Shown: positions 48,270 through 59,396 of the stretch, in pieces | Layout of the letters: each line of letters begins with the position of its first letter | Position numbering within the stretch: the stretch's first letter is position 1 | Origin: Morinoia aosen | Taxonomy: Eukaryota > Arthropoda > Malacostraca > Amphipoda > Talitridae | Reading direction: 5' to 3' | Length of the DNA stretch: 64,000 nt | Assembly (NCBI GenBank): GCA_030386875.1 | Contig: CM059575.1 | Location: 43,182,859-43,246,858 of the forward strand | The notes under the pieces: model-generated | The model's database searches: none | Told to the model about the DNA's origin: nothing | Seen by the model: the letters and a program-made list of their open reading frames with translations, nothing else | Position numbers and translations under genes: made by a program

Positions 48270-48720
48270 TGTGATTGGCCGCGCGTACGAATACATGCCT
48301 GGCGTAGCAATACACCACAATTTTCCTACAGTTTGGATAGAGCTGTCAATTTATGAAGCTGCCGGAATGATAAAATTGAAGATCGATAACCTTTTAATTC
48401 TGGTAGATTTGTACGTAGCAGGACGGAATTCAATTTTTCAAAAATACAAATCCATACCTGCGGAGGCACACTGGCAGTCGGCCATGTTGTTGATCGTACG
48501 TCTGGAAGGGCAGAGTATGCTACGTAGTAGTGCGCTGCCGCCGCCGCTGACGTCATGGTGTGGAGGTGACGTCATGTGGCTTTATTGAAATGAAGCATCC
48601 TATTGGCTAGTCGAATTAGCGAATGTGCGCGGCTGTCCCCGTAGAAGTGACTTTACCTCCTTTAGTCTACCATGGTCATGCTGCGGCCGAGCTTAACATA
48701 TCGCTCACAAGACGTCCGAC
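48270..48720. promoter_or_regulatory. Candidate CpG-rich promoter region with paired CRE sites
   Basis: Two perfect CREs TGACGTCA at 48548-48555 and 48567-48574 (19 bp apart), ATTGG boxes at 48274-48278 and 48602-48606 (inverted CCAAT), and a CGGCCATGTTG YY1-like site near 48478. CpG is frequent against an AT-rich background. The combination is typical of a TATA-less or bidirectional promoter, but no downstream exon was recognised on either strand. Confidence 0.4.
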
Positions 48721-49290
48721 TTCAGGGCTGCATATGCAATAAACCGATTAGTCGTTAAAATTACCCCTCTAAAATACATATATTTGTGTTTCTGACATTT
48801 TTAAATAGCTTTTTTCACACAACTGAATTAGTTTTGGTAAATGAAACTATACTCTGTGTGATTTTTTCAGTCGATTGATGTCAATACAGGATTATGTAAT
48901 CAGACTTAACAACCACATACGCTACGTTCATCGCGCGGCCGTTCAACGAACAGGCAGCCGATCATTACTCGATCGTTTCAAACGGGTTTATCGAGCATGA
49001 AATGGCTGACAAATGCTTTTACCTTTTTCGATACGAGTTGTTTTGTGTCAAGTATGCGTAATTGTTCAATATATAGACATTTATTGCTATAGTAACGTAT
49101 AACAAACGATTTTAGCATATTTTTTTGAAAAAACTAGACCTTCGAAACTCATTGGACGACTGAAAAAATAAGAACTGTGAACCTGTGATTACAGTAATTC
49201 TGAATATACATATTATTGTAACGTATTCACATTTCTTGATATCTGTCAAATAAATCTGCACTCATAAATGACTGAAATAACTATTCATTA
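48721..49290. other. Unassigned DNA
   Basis: AT-rich, no gene or repeat boundary recognised. Confidence 0.4.
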
Positions 49291-49291
49291 A

Positions 49292-49603
49292 CCAGCTCGC
49301 CGTGGCACAGTGGTTAAGGAATCGACCTTGTATGTTGGAGACAAGGGTTCGTATCCCGGCGCTGGCGCGGCGATTTTCCCCGTTGGGTATAAGGGACAAG
49401 CTCAAGCACATAACCCCTCTCAACCCAGGTGTCGGAAATGGGTACCGGCTTAACGGGGGAACCGTCATGGTGTCCTATATATATAGTGTTAGTTATGAGA
49501 CATTTGAAAAACCAATGCTCAAGATCATATGTATCAGGCTTGATTGGAAATAAAGCATCCCAACGATGCCGATGTTTGTTTGTTTGTTAGTTTGTTTATT
49601 GGT
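49292..49603 (+). mobile_element. tRNA-derived SINE with TTTG tail
   Basis: Polymerase III A box TGGCACAGTGGTTAAGG (49303-49319) and B box GGTTCGTATCC (49346-49356) at tRNA-like spacing in a tRNA-like head, then an unrelated body of about 200 bp. The end forms GCATCCCAACGATGC and a (TTTG)-type tail at 49574-49599. It is not a functional tRNA gene: no acceptor-stem closure and no terminator at the right distance. Target duplication not resolved. Confidence 0.85.
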
Positions 49604-49900
49604 ACATGTTATACAAATTACTCCGTATTATTGGCGTACGATATTAACCCAATGTTTGGGCAATAATAATTTATATTTTAACAAATTTTATTAAATTGCA
49701 AGATTTTTAATTATTACGAGATAGTTTCCAGTTATATGAATATCGTACATATATATATATACATTGTTAGTTTAATATTAGATATAAAACTATTTTCTAC
49801 ATTGTCCCAATAACAAGTTAATATCATAAATAAATATATCTTTTTACGATATTGTCTTGTTATTAGCCTATTATTAAAATCCAAGATTCCAATATCAGGT
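49604..49900. other. AT-rich flank of the Gypsy element
   Basis: AACCCAAT...GGGCAATAATAATTT near 49647 resembles AACCCAATATTGGCCTAATAATTT near 56300 on the other side of the Gypsy element, suggesting the target was an older AT-rich repeat. Confidence 0.35.
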
Positions 49901-51810
49901 TGTCACGAGATAGTTTGTTTACCCTTCAACTCCTTGTTAACATTTCATTAACAGGAAGATTCGGCTCTCGGAATTGAGGAATGGCCCACCTCCAAAGTAT
50001 ACATATGCAACACAAATTAATAAATAAACATCGGCAATTACAGCACATATACTAAAAAAGGAAAGGTACTCACCGGGGATCGCTGACCCACTTACGCAGC
50101 GCATTTTCTGGGCGCCCTCCGTTGCATTACGATGGATTGCTTCTAATATTGTGGGGCATGATACACAGGGTGAACTATGCTTAACATTTATAATTCCCAG
50201 CTATACGTGATACAAACATCAATGAGCGCACACACAATGATTGGTGTTAGGAACAATGCTAATTAAGTAATGAAAGCAAATAGCATACGTCAAATGACCT
50301 ACTGCACATAATTACACAGAAATTTGGCTGACAATCCATGAACATGTCATTAGAACCCAGTTCAATTTTACAACCTGCCTCAAAGCCTACCCTACTGAAT
50401 TACACACAATTGATATCCCAGTAAATCTGGCCGGCCAGCCCTTCCCTCACTTTCCCACACATGAATATGACAGAATTCCCCTCAATTATGGTGGCGTTCA
50501 GCAGTACAGATGTGGTCATAACGTTCGTTCGCACGTTCCTTCTCAAAGGCACAAATCCAGTTCAGTCTCCACAAGTGATTCTCAGTTCAAAAAATTTATG
50601 ACGACCTCCTTCCAAATCTCCACTTCTGACTTCTAGCGCGTAACCTCCAATCACGTTAGACATCTGCGACGACCGCCCTGCCTGCAAATAATTTACCAGC
50701 TCGTTACTTCTTTTAATTGCCGAAAAATTGTGCTCAAAAATTATTTTAAATTTTTACGTTAATGTGACATTATTTTTCATGACTTTTATTTCAAAACTTC
50801 TTTTCAAAAAGGAACTGTATATCTTATGATCCGAAATACTCCTTACCCGCCCAACTGTCGTTCAAATTATTACTTCATATACTGCACAGTTTGGTTACGA
50901 TGTTTTCATTTCTGGAAAATAGACGTGACATTTTTTTAATTTCATTTTAATTTACGGGCTCAAAACAACTTATTCAACTTCCTCTATACGTTCAATATAT
51001 TCAATATTTTCACTTATATTTTCAGAATGCTTTTCCAGTATGACACTAGGTTACACGTACTTCTTTCTATGATGATGCACCGCGTTAGACTGATCGCATC
51101 TAATCAGCTCTGTCCCTCCGTTCGAAAGCTGTCCTCCCCCTTTTCTTTTGTTAGACCAATCATGTTCTCACGGGCTTCTTGAGCGTCCTCCTAGACTTTC
51201 CTCTAACGTTCCCATTGGTTTTCCCTGAGGCTGTCCTTTTCTTATTTGCTGTTGAAATGTTTTGCCAAGCGCGCCGTAATCTCCGCCTTCTTCTGAGGTT
51301 GTTTGCTTTTCGATAATATATCGCTCGCTTTCTAACGGACCTCCTAAGCCTACCATGGTGTGTCATAAATCTGTCACCCTCTTCTGTCCAGCGTCCTCAG
51401 CCCCAACGCTTACAAGTGCTTCGAATAAATTTCTCTCCATGTGGTTCAGCCGAACCCTCTCAAGTTTCGCTGGCCTCTTCTCCTCATGTTATTTTAAGAT
51501 CGCCCTGTCTACAAACACTTTTGTGGAAAGGTTTCTCTGCCCTGTAAGAGATCTTGTAACCAAGTTCCCTCACACCTTCCTTCGTGGTAAAATAAATACA
51601 AAACTGCCCGATGCTCTTCAGATTGGCCTTACCAAAACATTCTTTCAACGAACGTGTGGGCTCGATCACTCTCTGTACTGCTGAATGCGCACCCTACAAT
51701 GTTTTAACAACACATAAAGCAAAGCCCACTGATGTATTTTTTTTTTTTAAAGTACAAAATTTGTTACACGTAAATTTGTTACACATGATCAAAAACTCGA
51801 ATTTATCACA
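49901..51810 (-). repeat. Gypsy 3' LTR (element sense)
   Basis: Long terminal repeat, 1,910 bp, aligned end to end with 54301-56210 without visible gaps. On + it starts TGTCACGAGATAGTTTGTTT and ends AATTTATCACA. It contains short open frames on both strands that are duplicated in the other LTR and have no recognisable domain. The adjoining internal base run GGTTA (51814 on) also occurs outside the other LTR. Confidence 0.92.
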
Positions 51811-52965
51811 CCTGGTTATCACCCGCATGTTTACAGCTCGCAAATCAAGGCAAACTCTGTGGCCTCCTCCTGGCTTCTTTACGAGTACGAGCGGGTTTTT
51901 CCAAGCACTTGTACTCTCCTGCACAATTCCACTTTCGATCATCTCCGAGACCTTTTTATCAATAATTTCTTGGCTGGAGTATGGAATACGCCATCCTTTC
52001 GTTTGAATTGGCCTGTAATCACTCAGCAAAATTTTGTATTTCACTCCTTTAATGTTGCCAATATCCATCTCGTCTGCACTAATCGTCTTGTGATATTCCT
52101 TCAACAGATTTCTGACTTGTTCTTGTTTTTCAGCAACCAAGTGACTGAGGTCAAGCTCATCAATTTGCTGGAAGCGCTTCTCTCTGCGGTGATCTTCTGC
52201 TTCGCTATTTTCCGCATTGTTTTCTTCTGCAGTTGCATCTTCATTCGCGATTTCGTGGCATGTTGCAATTATTGCTCCTTCGGTCAGAGCGATTTCTTCG
52301 GCAAAAGGGTTAAGTACAGGCATCAAAACATACCCGTTTTGTACCCTTGCAGCGGTGGCTCCGACGTAAGGCGCCCACTTAATTCTAGGCTCTAAAATTA
52401 CTTCCTTTCCATCAAACTTGCCATCTGCTCGGCACTTTACCATGGCTTGCGTGCGAGGCTTCACTGTAATGTCCTCAGCCAGAGTTACCGATTTTTCTTC
52501 CCGCGTTACACACAGAATTTTCGGAGAAGCGTGTCCTGGTGCTGAAAACATGTTCACGTAAGTGCCAAAGAATGATGCCCTACATTTTCCGAAGTCTAGC
52601 TTTGCGTTGACTTTGTTCATTACTTCCACTCCTATTAGCAGGTCTCCTGGGAATGCATTTTCCCGCACAACAAAACATCTCTGAACAATTTTCTGACCGT
52701 TAACTTTGATTGGCACATTAACTTTTCCCAGCACAGGTACGGGTTCATCTCCAATTGTTTTTAATGCAGTTGATGTTCCTTTCACACTAGCATTTTTAAT
52801 CCCCGCAACCACACGCTCTTTTACCAAGCATATATTTGCTCCGGTATCAAGAAGTGCGGTAACAGGTGTACCATTCACTTGAAGTATCACGCTGGGATTT
52901 ATTAGGGAAGCTAACGGTCTCCTATTCCGTTTTTTGGCTGTCCTGCAAACTGTTGCACCCTGCAA
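51811..52965 (-). pseudogene. Gypsy protease and truncated RT
   Basis: VTALLDTGANICLVKERV is the aspartic protease active site (DTGA), followed by the flap region and GDLLIGVEVM. After an acidic linker come YRPIQTKGWRIPYSSQEIID, MIESGIVQESTSAWKNPLVL and VKKPGGGHRVCLDLRAVN, the first RT blocks. The frame then runs into the LTR at 51810, so RT motifs with the catalytic DD, RNase H and integrase are missing. The last residues seen in the open frame (51694-51810) are LTR-encoded. Confidence 0.9.
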
Positions 52966-53025
52966 TCAGCTCTTAGGTGCCCAAATTTTCCACAGTTGAC
53001 GCACGGCGGTGGCACTGCTCTACAC
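52950..53025 (-). CDS. Gypsy zinc knuckle in a shifted frame
   Basis: The frame between gag and protease encodes CVNCGKFGHLRADC, a perfect CCHC knuckle (C-x2-C-x4-H-x4-C) for RNA binding. It is offset from the gag frame, which runs out at 52973, and from the protease frame starting near 52965. Either a single-base change broke gag or a programmed frameshift joins the parts. Confidence 0.75.
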
Positions 53026-53950
53026 TGGGCCACTGCTCCACTGCAGGTGCAGGTGGTGCTTCCGGATGCGGCTGTGGCTTTCTTGCGTAGTATATTTGGT
53101 GCTGCTGACTCCTAAGTCTGCCCTTTTCGCTCCAGTGGGGTGCTTCATAATTTCCTCTTCGCTGATAAGGAGAGTGTCGTATCTGTCTGTTCCTTTCTCT
53201 CCAGGGTGGCACTTCATGGCGGTACCCTCTAGGCCGTTGTGGTGAATGCCGCATCGTATGGCCGACACGTGCAGTCTCCTGCTGTGGCCTCCTCTCGCTT
53301 CGCTGCGCTCTTTCTCTCTCCGGTTCCCTCTTCTCTGTCGTTTCCCTTGGCACTGGTACTATCCGTCGATTTTCCACCTCGATTGCCATGTCTCTCAGTT
53401 CTTGTACTGTCGTAGGTCGCGCATCACTTCGAAATGGTCTTGTGATGTTCTCCCTTAATCCGAGCCACATCAAATCTACAAGGATTCGTTCCGGATGTTC
53501 CAGATAATTCTCGTTGTACAGCCTTTCCAGGCGCGTCAGGTACTCTGAAACTCCTTCCCGGCTTGTTTGCTTCTTGGTTACTATTTCAAACAGCGCTTGA
53601 GTTGGATGTTCGACCTGGTCGGCGTAAGAGCGCAGCCAGTTTTCTGCTTCTCGTAGGTTCGTTAGTGTATCAATTATTTGATTGCATTCCTTTGCCTCTT
53701 GTGGACCTAGGCAAAGGAAGAAGGCTTTCACCTGCTCGCTGTTATTCAGATTGCCCGTCAAAAACTTCAACCTCGCCATATGTTCCCCCACATTATCGCC
53801 CCTCCTGAATTTAGCACCAATGGCTCCCACGCAACTCGTTACCACGGGCATGTTTACTGCTTCCTCTTCGGGTCGTGGTGGCGTTGCTGGCGCATTTCTG
53901 CGGTCGTTGTTCCTTCTCCCGCGGGCAGGCATATTGTCGATCTTCTCCAA
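52973..53950 (-). CDS. Gypsy gag-like protein
   Basis: 325 residues from MEKIDNMPARGRRNNDRRNA. The middle (about residues 50-200) is a helical capsid-like Retrotrans_gag region (REAENWLRSYADQVEHPTQA, VSEYLTRLERLYNENYLEHP). The C-terminal third is Arg/Pro-rich and basic. The expected zinc knuckle is not in this frame but in the adjacent one (53005-52960). The protein would package the element RNA into virus-like particles. The frame is fully open, in keeping with a young copy. Confidence 0.85.
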   Translation of the reverse strand: MEKIDNMPARGRRNNDRRNAPATPPRPEEEAVNMPVVTSCVGAIGAKFRRGDNVGEHMARLKFLTGNLNNSEQVKAFFLCLGPQEAKECNQIIDTLTNLREAENWLRSYADQVEHPTQALFEIVTKKQTSREGVSEYLTRLERLYNENYLEHPERILVDLMWLGLRENITRPFRSDARPTTVQELRDMAIEVENRRIVPVPRETTEKREPERERAQRSERRPQQETARVGHTMRHSPQRPRGYRHEVPPWRERNRQIRHSPYQRRGNYEAPHWSEKGRLRSQQHQIYYARKPQPHPEAPPAPAVEQWPSVEQCHRRASTVENLGT

Positions 53951-54300
53951 TTCACTTTCTCCAAAAACTCAAAAATTTGCGATCACTCAAATGTTTTCCA
54001 CACCTACTCACTGTAAAACTTTTACTGAAACTTTGAAATTAATCGAGTGAACACACCAGAATTATCTCACTCAAACTTATCACTTTTATAACCACTTTCA
54101 CTTTCTTGATCTATATGGCAGTGTGCTTGCTGGCTTCTCACACCGGAACACAGAAAATCATCCCTACGAGACATGTACCTCTACTGAATTTCTGTACGTT
54201 TTGCACATGAAATAACAAACGCAAAAAAAATACAATGCAACTGCTATACTACACTCGCAAAATATTACAAAGCGACCGTGTTGATCTCACCAAATTTAGC

Positions 54301-56210
54301 TGTCACGAGATGGTTTGTTTACTCTTCACCTCCTTGTTAACATTTCATTAACAGGAAGATTCGGCTCTCGGAATTGAGGAATGTCCCACCTCCAAAGTAT
54401 ACATATGCAACACAAATTAATAAATAAACATCGGCAATTACAGCACATATACTAAAAAAGGAAAGGTACTCACCGGGGATCGCTGACCCACTTACGCAGC
54501 GCATTTTCTGGGCGCCCTCCGTTGCATTACGATGGATTGCTTCTAATATTGTGGGGCATGATACACAGGGTGAACTATGCTTAACATTTATAATTCCCAG
54601 CTATACGTGATACAAACATCAATGAGCGCACACACAATGATTGGTGTTAGGAACAATGCTAATTAAGTAATGAAAGCAAATAGCATACGTCAAATGACCT
54701 ACTGCACATAATTACACAGAAATTTGGCTGACAATCCATGAACATGTCATTAGAACCCAGTTCAATTTTACAACCTGCCTCAAAGCCTACCCTACTGAAT
54801 TACACACAATTGATATCCCAGTAAATCTGGCCGGCCAGCCCTTCCCTCACTTTCCCACACATGAATATGACAGAATTCCCCTCAATTATGGTGGCGTTCA
54901 GCAGTACAGATGTGGTCATAACGTTCGTTCGCACGTTCCTTCTCAAAGGCACAAATCCAGTTCAGTCTCCACAAGTGATTCTCAGTTCAAAAAATTTATG
55001 ACGACCTCCTTCCAAATCTCCACTTCTGACTTCTAGCGCGTAACCTCCAATCACGTTAGACATCTGCGACGACCGCCCTGCCTGCAAATAATTTACCAGC
55101 TCGTTACTTCTTTTAATTGCCGAAAAATTGTGCTCAAAAATTATTTTAAATTTTTACGTTAATGTGACATTATTTTTCATGACTTTTATTTCAAAACTTC
55201 TTTTCAAAAAGGAACTGTATATCTTATGATCCGAAATACTCCTTACCCGCCCAACTGTCGTTCAAATTATTACTTCATATACTGCACAGTTTGGTTACGA
55301 TGTTTTCATTTCTGGAAAATAGACGTGACATTTTTTTAATTTCATTTTAATTTACGGGTTCAAAACAACTTATTCAACTTCCTCTATACGTTCAATATAT
55401 TCAATATTTTCACTTATATTTTCAGAATGCTTTTCCAGTATGACACTAGGTTACACGTACTTCTTTCTATGATGATGCACCGCGTTAGACTGATCGCATC
55501 TAATCAGCTCTGTCCCTCCGTTCGAAAGCTGTCCTCCCCCTTTTCTTTTGTTAGACCAATCATGTTCTCACGGGCTTCTTGAGCGTCCTCCTAGACTTTC
55601 CTCTAACGTTCCCATTGGTTTTCCCTGAGGCTGTCCTTTTCTTATTTGCTGTTGAAATGTTTTGCCAAGCGCGCCGTAATCTCCGCCTTCTTCTGAGGTT
55701 GTTTGCTTTTCGATAATATATCGCTCGCTTTCTAACGGACCTCCTAAGCCTACCATGGTGTGTCATAAATCTGTCACCCTCTTCTGTCCAGCGTCCTCAG
55801 CCCCAACGCTTACAAGTGCTTCGAATAAATTTCTCTCCATGTGGTTCAGCCGAACCCTCTCAAGTTTCGCTGGCCTCTTCTCCTCATGTTATTTTAAGAT
55901 CGCCCTGTCTACAAACACTTTTGTGGAAAGGTTTCTCTGCCCTGTAAGAGATCTTGTAACCAAGTTCCCTCACACCTTCCTTCGTGGTAAAATAAATACA
56001 AAACTGCCCGATGCTCTTCAGATTAGCCTTACCAAAACATTCTTTCAACGAACGTGTGGGCTCGATCACTCTCTGTACTGCTGAATGCGCACCCTACAAT
56101 GTTTTAACAACACATAAAGCAAAGCCCACTGATGTATTTTTTTTTTTTAAAGTACAAAATTTGTTACACGTAAATTTGTTACACATGATCAAAAACTCGA
56201 ATTTATCACA
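54301..56210 (-). repeat. Gypsy 5' LTR (element sense)
   Basis: Copy of 49901-51810 with differences near its + strand start (TGGTTTGTTTACTCTTCACC instead of TAGTTTGTTTACCCTTCAAC), at GTCCC/GCCCC, TTCAA/CTCAA and TTAGCC/TTGGCC. The promoter of the element should lie in it. A possible primer-binding site, TGGTGAGATCAACACGG, starts 8 bases inside the internal region (minus strand). Confidence 0.92.
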
Positions 56211-56217
56211 CCTGGTT

Positions 56218-56345
56218 AAGATTTTCCCTAAATTCTCATTTCTAATTCGAAAATTGATTATTCTTAACAGATTCTCGACAAGGTCAATAAATAATTATCA
56301 ACCCAATATTGGCCTAATAATTTCTTGCTACCTCGGTATAGTTGC
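56218..56345. other. AT-rich spacer between the two Gypsy elements
   Basis: No coding signal. Together with 49600-49897 it may be the original target of the 49.9-56.2 kb Gypsy insertion. Confidence 0.35.
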
Positions 56346-56349
56346 AGAA

Positions 56350-57404
56350 GATCTTTGAAATTTTCTGTAGAAGTTGAATAGCCCTAGGTACGCTCTCATC
56401 TGAGTCACATTAGTAGGAGCTGGGGCGTCCCGGATGGCTGCGATCTTCTCGGCCGTGGGGTGCAACCCATCCTTGTCAATCTGGTATCCGAGGTAGGATT
56501 CCTGTGATACTCCTATTTGGTACTTTCAGCCCTGCCTCATGTAGTTTAGATAAGACTTGATGAAGACGCTTGGAGTGCTCTTGCTCATTAGTAGCACTAA
56601 TGAGGACGTCATCCAGATAACAGAACACTCCTGGGAGGCCCTGTTATAGTCCTTCCATGGCACGCTGAAAAATTCCGGGGGCCGATGCTATGCCGAAACT
56701 CAACCTATTATAAGCAAACAGACCTCTATGGGTGTTGATCACGGTAAGTTCTTTAGACTCTTCGTCTAACGGCAGTTGGGCGTACGCCTGAGACATGTCT
56801 AGCTTGGAGTATATAACTCCTCCAGCTAACCTGCTAAATAAATCTTCCCCCTGGGTATAGGGTAGGTATCAAGCTTAGTGGCCCGATTGACGGTCAATTT
56901 ATAGTCGCCACAGATTCGGATGCTTTGATCAGCCTTGAGCACGGGAACAATAGCCGCTGCCCATCTAGAGTTCTGTACCGGGGTGAGGATACCTTCCTGC
57001 ACAAGTCTATCTAGTTCTGCCTCCACCTTAGGTCTAAGTGTGTAAAGCACGTTCCTGGCTTTACAAAACTTTGGTGGTACGGAGGGGTCAACCTCGATCT
57101 TGAAATTCCTCCCCTTAAAGCAACCTAGGCCTGGTTGAAAAAGGCCGGGGAATTTTTCGACTAACTCTTCAGGGCGAGTGATCAGCTTGTGTACTTCATT
57201 AGCTACTATAGTTAGCCCTAGGGAATCAATCAGGTCCCTACCCAGCAAAGCTGGACCTCCCCTGTCTACCACTACAATAGTTGCTAGCTGAGGATCCCTT
57301 CCACTAGCTTCACGCTGGATGTTAGCCCTAATCTCCCCACAAACCACTAGTTTAGCTCCACCAAAAGTCCTAACCTTAACATCAGAAGGTCCAACTCGGG
57401 TCAT
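56350..57404 (-). pseudogene. Decayed Gypsy protease end and RT
   Basis: GRDLIDSLGL (protease end), KFPGLFQPGLGCFKGRNFKI and YTLRPKVEAELDRLVQEGIL, SRWAAAIVPVLKADQSIRIC and GDYKLTVNRATKLDTYPIPR are RT block 1-2. After a frameshift at about 56826 come FSKLDMSQAYAQLPLDEES, NRLSFGIASAPGIFQRAMEG and VFCYLDDVLISATNEQEHSK with the catalytic YLDD near 56605. Ends where homology is lost at about 56350. Confidence 0.85.
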
Positions 57405-57658
57405 GTCTTGGTGGGCAACCTTAAGTAGGCAGGTTTAGAAAGGATAGACCTGGCAGCACCTGTGTCTACCTCCATTTCCAATGAGGTATTGTTTAGCAAC
57501 AATTTTATTTTAATGGGGGGTTTCATTCCCTCGGAAATGGAGAAAATCTCCCCATAGCAACCATGATTAGCAGCTGGGTTGTCTGCACGGGTTGCATTGT
57601 TAGTTCTATGAGGATTAGGGTGATGTTCCCTCTCCCTTTTTTCATGCATAGCATGCAC
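57401..57658 (-). pseudogene. Decayed Gypsy protease
   Basis: IKIKLLLNNTSLEMEVDTGA then ARSILSKPAYLRL is a retropepsin-like region with DTGA as catalytic motif. The frame shifts at about 57403 into the next segment (MTRVGPSDVKVRTFGGAKLV), which continues the protease C-terminal part with ALLGRDLIDSLGL. Confidence 0.8.
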
Positions 57659-57689
57659 AAAACTATTGTTGTTTCCTTTAGCAGATTTT

Positions 57690-58450
57690 TGGTTCTTTAA
57701 TTTGAAGCAACATTTCTTAAAATGGCCTTTTTGGCCACAACCATGGCAAACACTATCCTTATAAAGGCAATCTCAACGCCAGTGCAGATTACCACAGCCG
57801 CTGCACGCTGATTTGGAGCTAGCTTGAGCCTGAGTTTTGCCCTGAGGCTTGTTAGCAGTTTGCTGTACTCTAGTCTGACCCACATTCAAATTAGAGTTAG
57901 GTTGTCTCAACACCACTGTTTCTCTCAGTTGGTTTTCTTTGGCCGTTGCTAGATCCACGGCTTTTTACCATGTCAGGCCAGCTTCATTCAGCAAACAATT
58001 TTGAACATCATTACTGGCCACACCCAGTATGAACCTATCTAGGAGTGTTTCGTCTAGCACTTCCTGTTTTAAATTAAAGGTATCTGAAAATGCCTTCATG
58101 CTAGCCACAAAATCAGCAATGCTTTACATTTGTTTCTGGTTCCTCTTATGGAACCTAAACCTTTCAAAGATCTGGTTGCGTGTCGGCTTAAAATGCCGTC
58201 TTAACGCTTCCATGATCTCATCATAGGGGGCATCTAAAAGTCTTTTAGGGGACAGCAGGTCCTTAGTTAGCCTCACAATTTTAGGACCCACCAGAGCAAT
58301 AAATGTATGGGCTTACTTACTGTCTTCCACTTTCTTGATACTTAGGAAGCAGTTCAGCCGAGTTTCATACTCAGGAAATTCTTCCTATAAAGGATTGAAC
58401 TCTACCACTGAACCTAGCATTGGCATTTTTTTTAACAGCTTGACACACCT
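57690..58450 (-). pseudogene. Decayed Gypsy gag with zinc knuckles
   Basis: Broken frames encode FRFHKRNQKQ, FVASMKAFSDTFNLKQEVLD, ETLLDRFILGVASNDVQNCL and DLATAKENQLRETVVL, a capsid-like pattern common in K02A2.6-type Gypsy gag. Two knuckles follow: CSGCGNLHWR...C (with a stop inside) and CHGCGQKGHFKKC. Several nonsense codons, for example near 58125 and 57967. Confidence 0.7.
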
Positions 58451-58520
58451 TGTGACCAGAAAAATCTTCAGCACCAATACTAGAATCACTAAATAAATTC
58501 TGAGTTCCTTCACTAGTCTA

Positions 58521-59097
58521 GCCTCTCCCAGTATTTCTACCAAAATCCTCGTTGCCAATTATCAGATATTAGCCTGACATAATATTATTAGTAATAGCAG
58601 TGGCAAAGTACACAATTTGAGGTAGTCTATGCCAATACACATAGTAATCCTACACTAGACTTCACCACAGTATAGGTTAAACATCACATAGATAATATTG
58701 GTGATCCACATAGACACCACACTGTATATCAATTATTGACACATCAATAATTAAATATATACAAATAGGGACTCACCTATTTGATACCCCTGAGCGATAA
58801 ATATACTCAAATAGACATGTGGCCGGCCAGTAAGAGTAGAGCAGAGATAGGTGAAAAATATAGGATAGTAGAATAGAATTAGTAGTAGGTAGTTAGAAAT
58901 AACTGAGAGTAGTACTAACCACTTTTTGAAAATAGATATACACACACAGCTCAGCATTTACTGTCCAGCTGGCTGTGAACAATGAGGACCTGGCCTGCGA
59001 TCTTGCCGTCTCGAGCGTTGCCAACTTTTGGTCTCTCTTACAAGAACTAACATTACTCGCTATATTACACAAACATTATTAAATAATGAATTTTTAG
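58521..59097. other. Unassigned DNA next to the decayed Gypsy fragment
   Basis: AT-rich; may include remaining 5' sequence or LTR of the second Gypsy element. No boundary found. Confidence 0.35.
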
Positions 59098-59235
59098 CCT
59101 CCCATTACCACGACAAAGATGTTCAAAACGAGGAAGGATGAAAGCACCATTTAGTATGGAGTTGAGGGAACGCGGAATCTATGCATATTGCACAAGGTGC
59201 ATAGGAACATTAAGCTAAAGCTGGGTTTAGACGGA
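59098..59235 (-). repeat. Inverted fragment of the 45-47 kb repeat family
   Basis: Reverse-complement similarity to 45220-45350: the words for TTCCGCGTTCC, AACTCCATACTAAATGGTGC and ATCTTTGTCGTGG recur in the same order on the minus strand. Confidence 0.75.
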
Positions 59236-59396
59236 GGGTGACTTCCCCGGGGCAACGCCCTCTCTCCCTCCCCGCCTCTTCAAAAAAAACAATCCCCCGG
59301 TCTAACGCCTCCCACTACTACCCCATGCGTGTCGACGCTGCTGCCCTACATGCTGCCATGATGCTGGGACTGCCTCAATCTGCCTGGGGAACGACG

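Larger units (their letters stand above)
49901..56210 (-). mobile_element. Ty3/Gypsy LTR retrotransposon with 1.9-kb LTRs, deleted pol
   Basis: Two near-identical 1,910-bp LTRs bracket a 2.49-kb internal region read on the minus strand: gag (53950-52973), protease, and the start of RT, which stops just before the 3' LTR. RNase H and integrase are absent, so it is non-autonomous. About six base differences are visible between the LTRs, so insertion is recent. The LTR termini in element sense are TGTGATAA and CGTGACA (TG...CA). Confidence 0.9.
56345..58520 (-). mobile_element. Second Ty3/Gypsy fragment, decayed
   Basis: Minus-strand gag-pol remnant of a different Gypsy lineage, with several stops. 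Gag part about 58450-57950, two CCHC knuckles about 57810-57700, protease 57658-57401, then the RT region 57404-56345. No LTRs recognised. It is the same orientation as the neighbouring young element but clearly distinct in sequence. Confidence 0.8.

Noticed and set aside
47890..48588. Overlapping open frames over the hairpin array and CpG-rich region
   Set aside because: Both strands are open because of composition; no motif or splice structure supports coding.
49292..49370. A functional tRNA gene
   Set aside because: A and B boxes are present but the cloverleaf does not close and the sequence runs on into a body and TTTG tail, so it is a SINE.
51160..51684. Open frames inside the Gypsy LTRs (repeated at 55560-56084)
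   Set aside because: Short, on both strands, duplicated only because the LTR is duplicated, and without recognisable motifs.
51859..54050. Plus-strand open frames across the Gypsy internal region
   Set aside because: Antisense shadows of gag and protease/RT, which have clear motifs on the minus strand.
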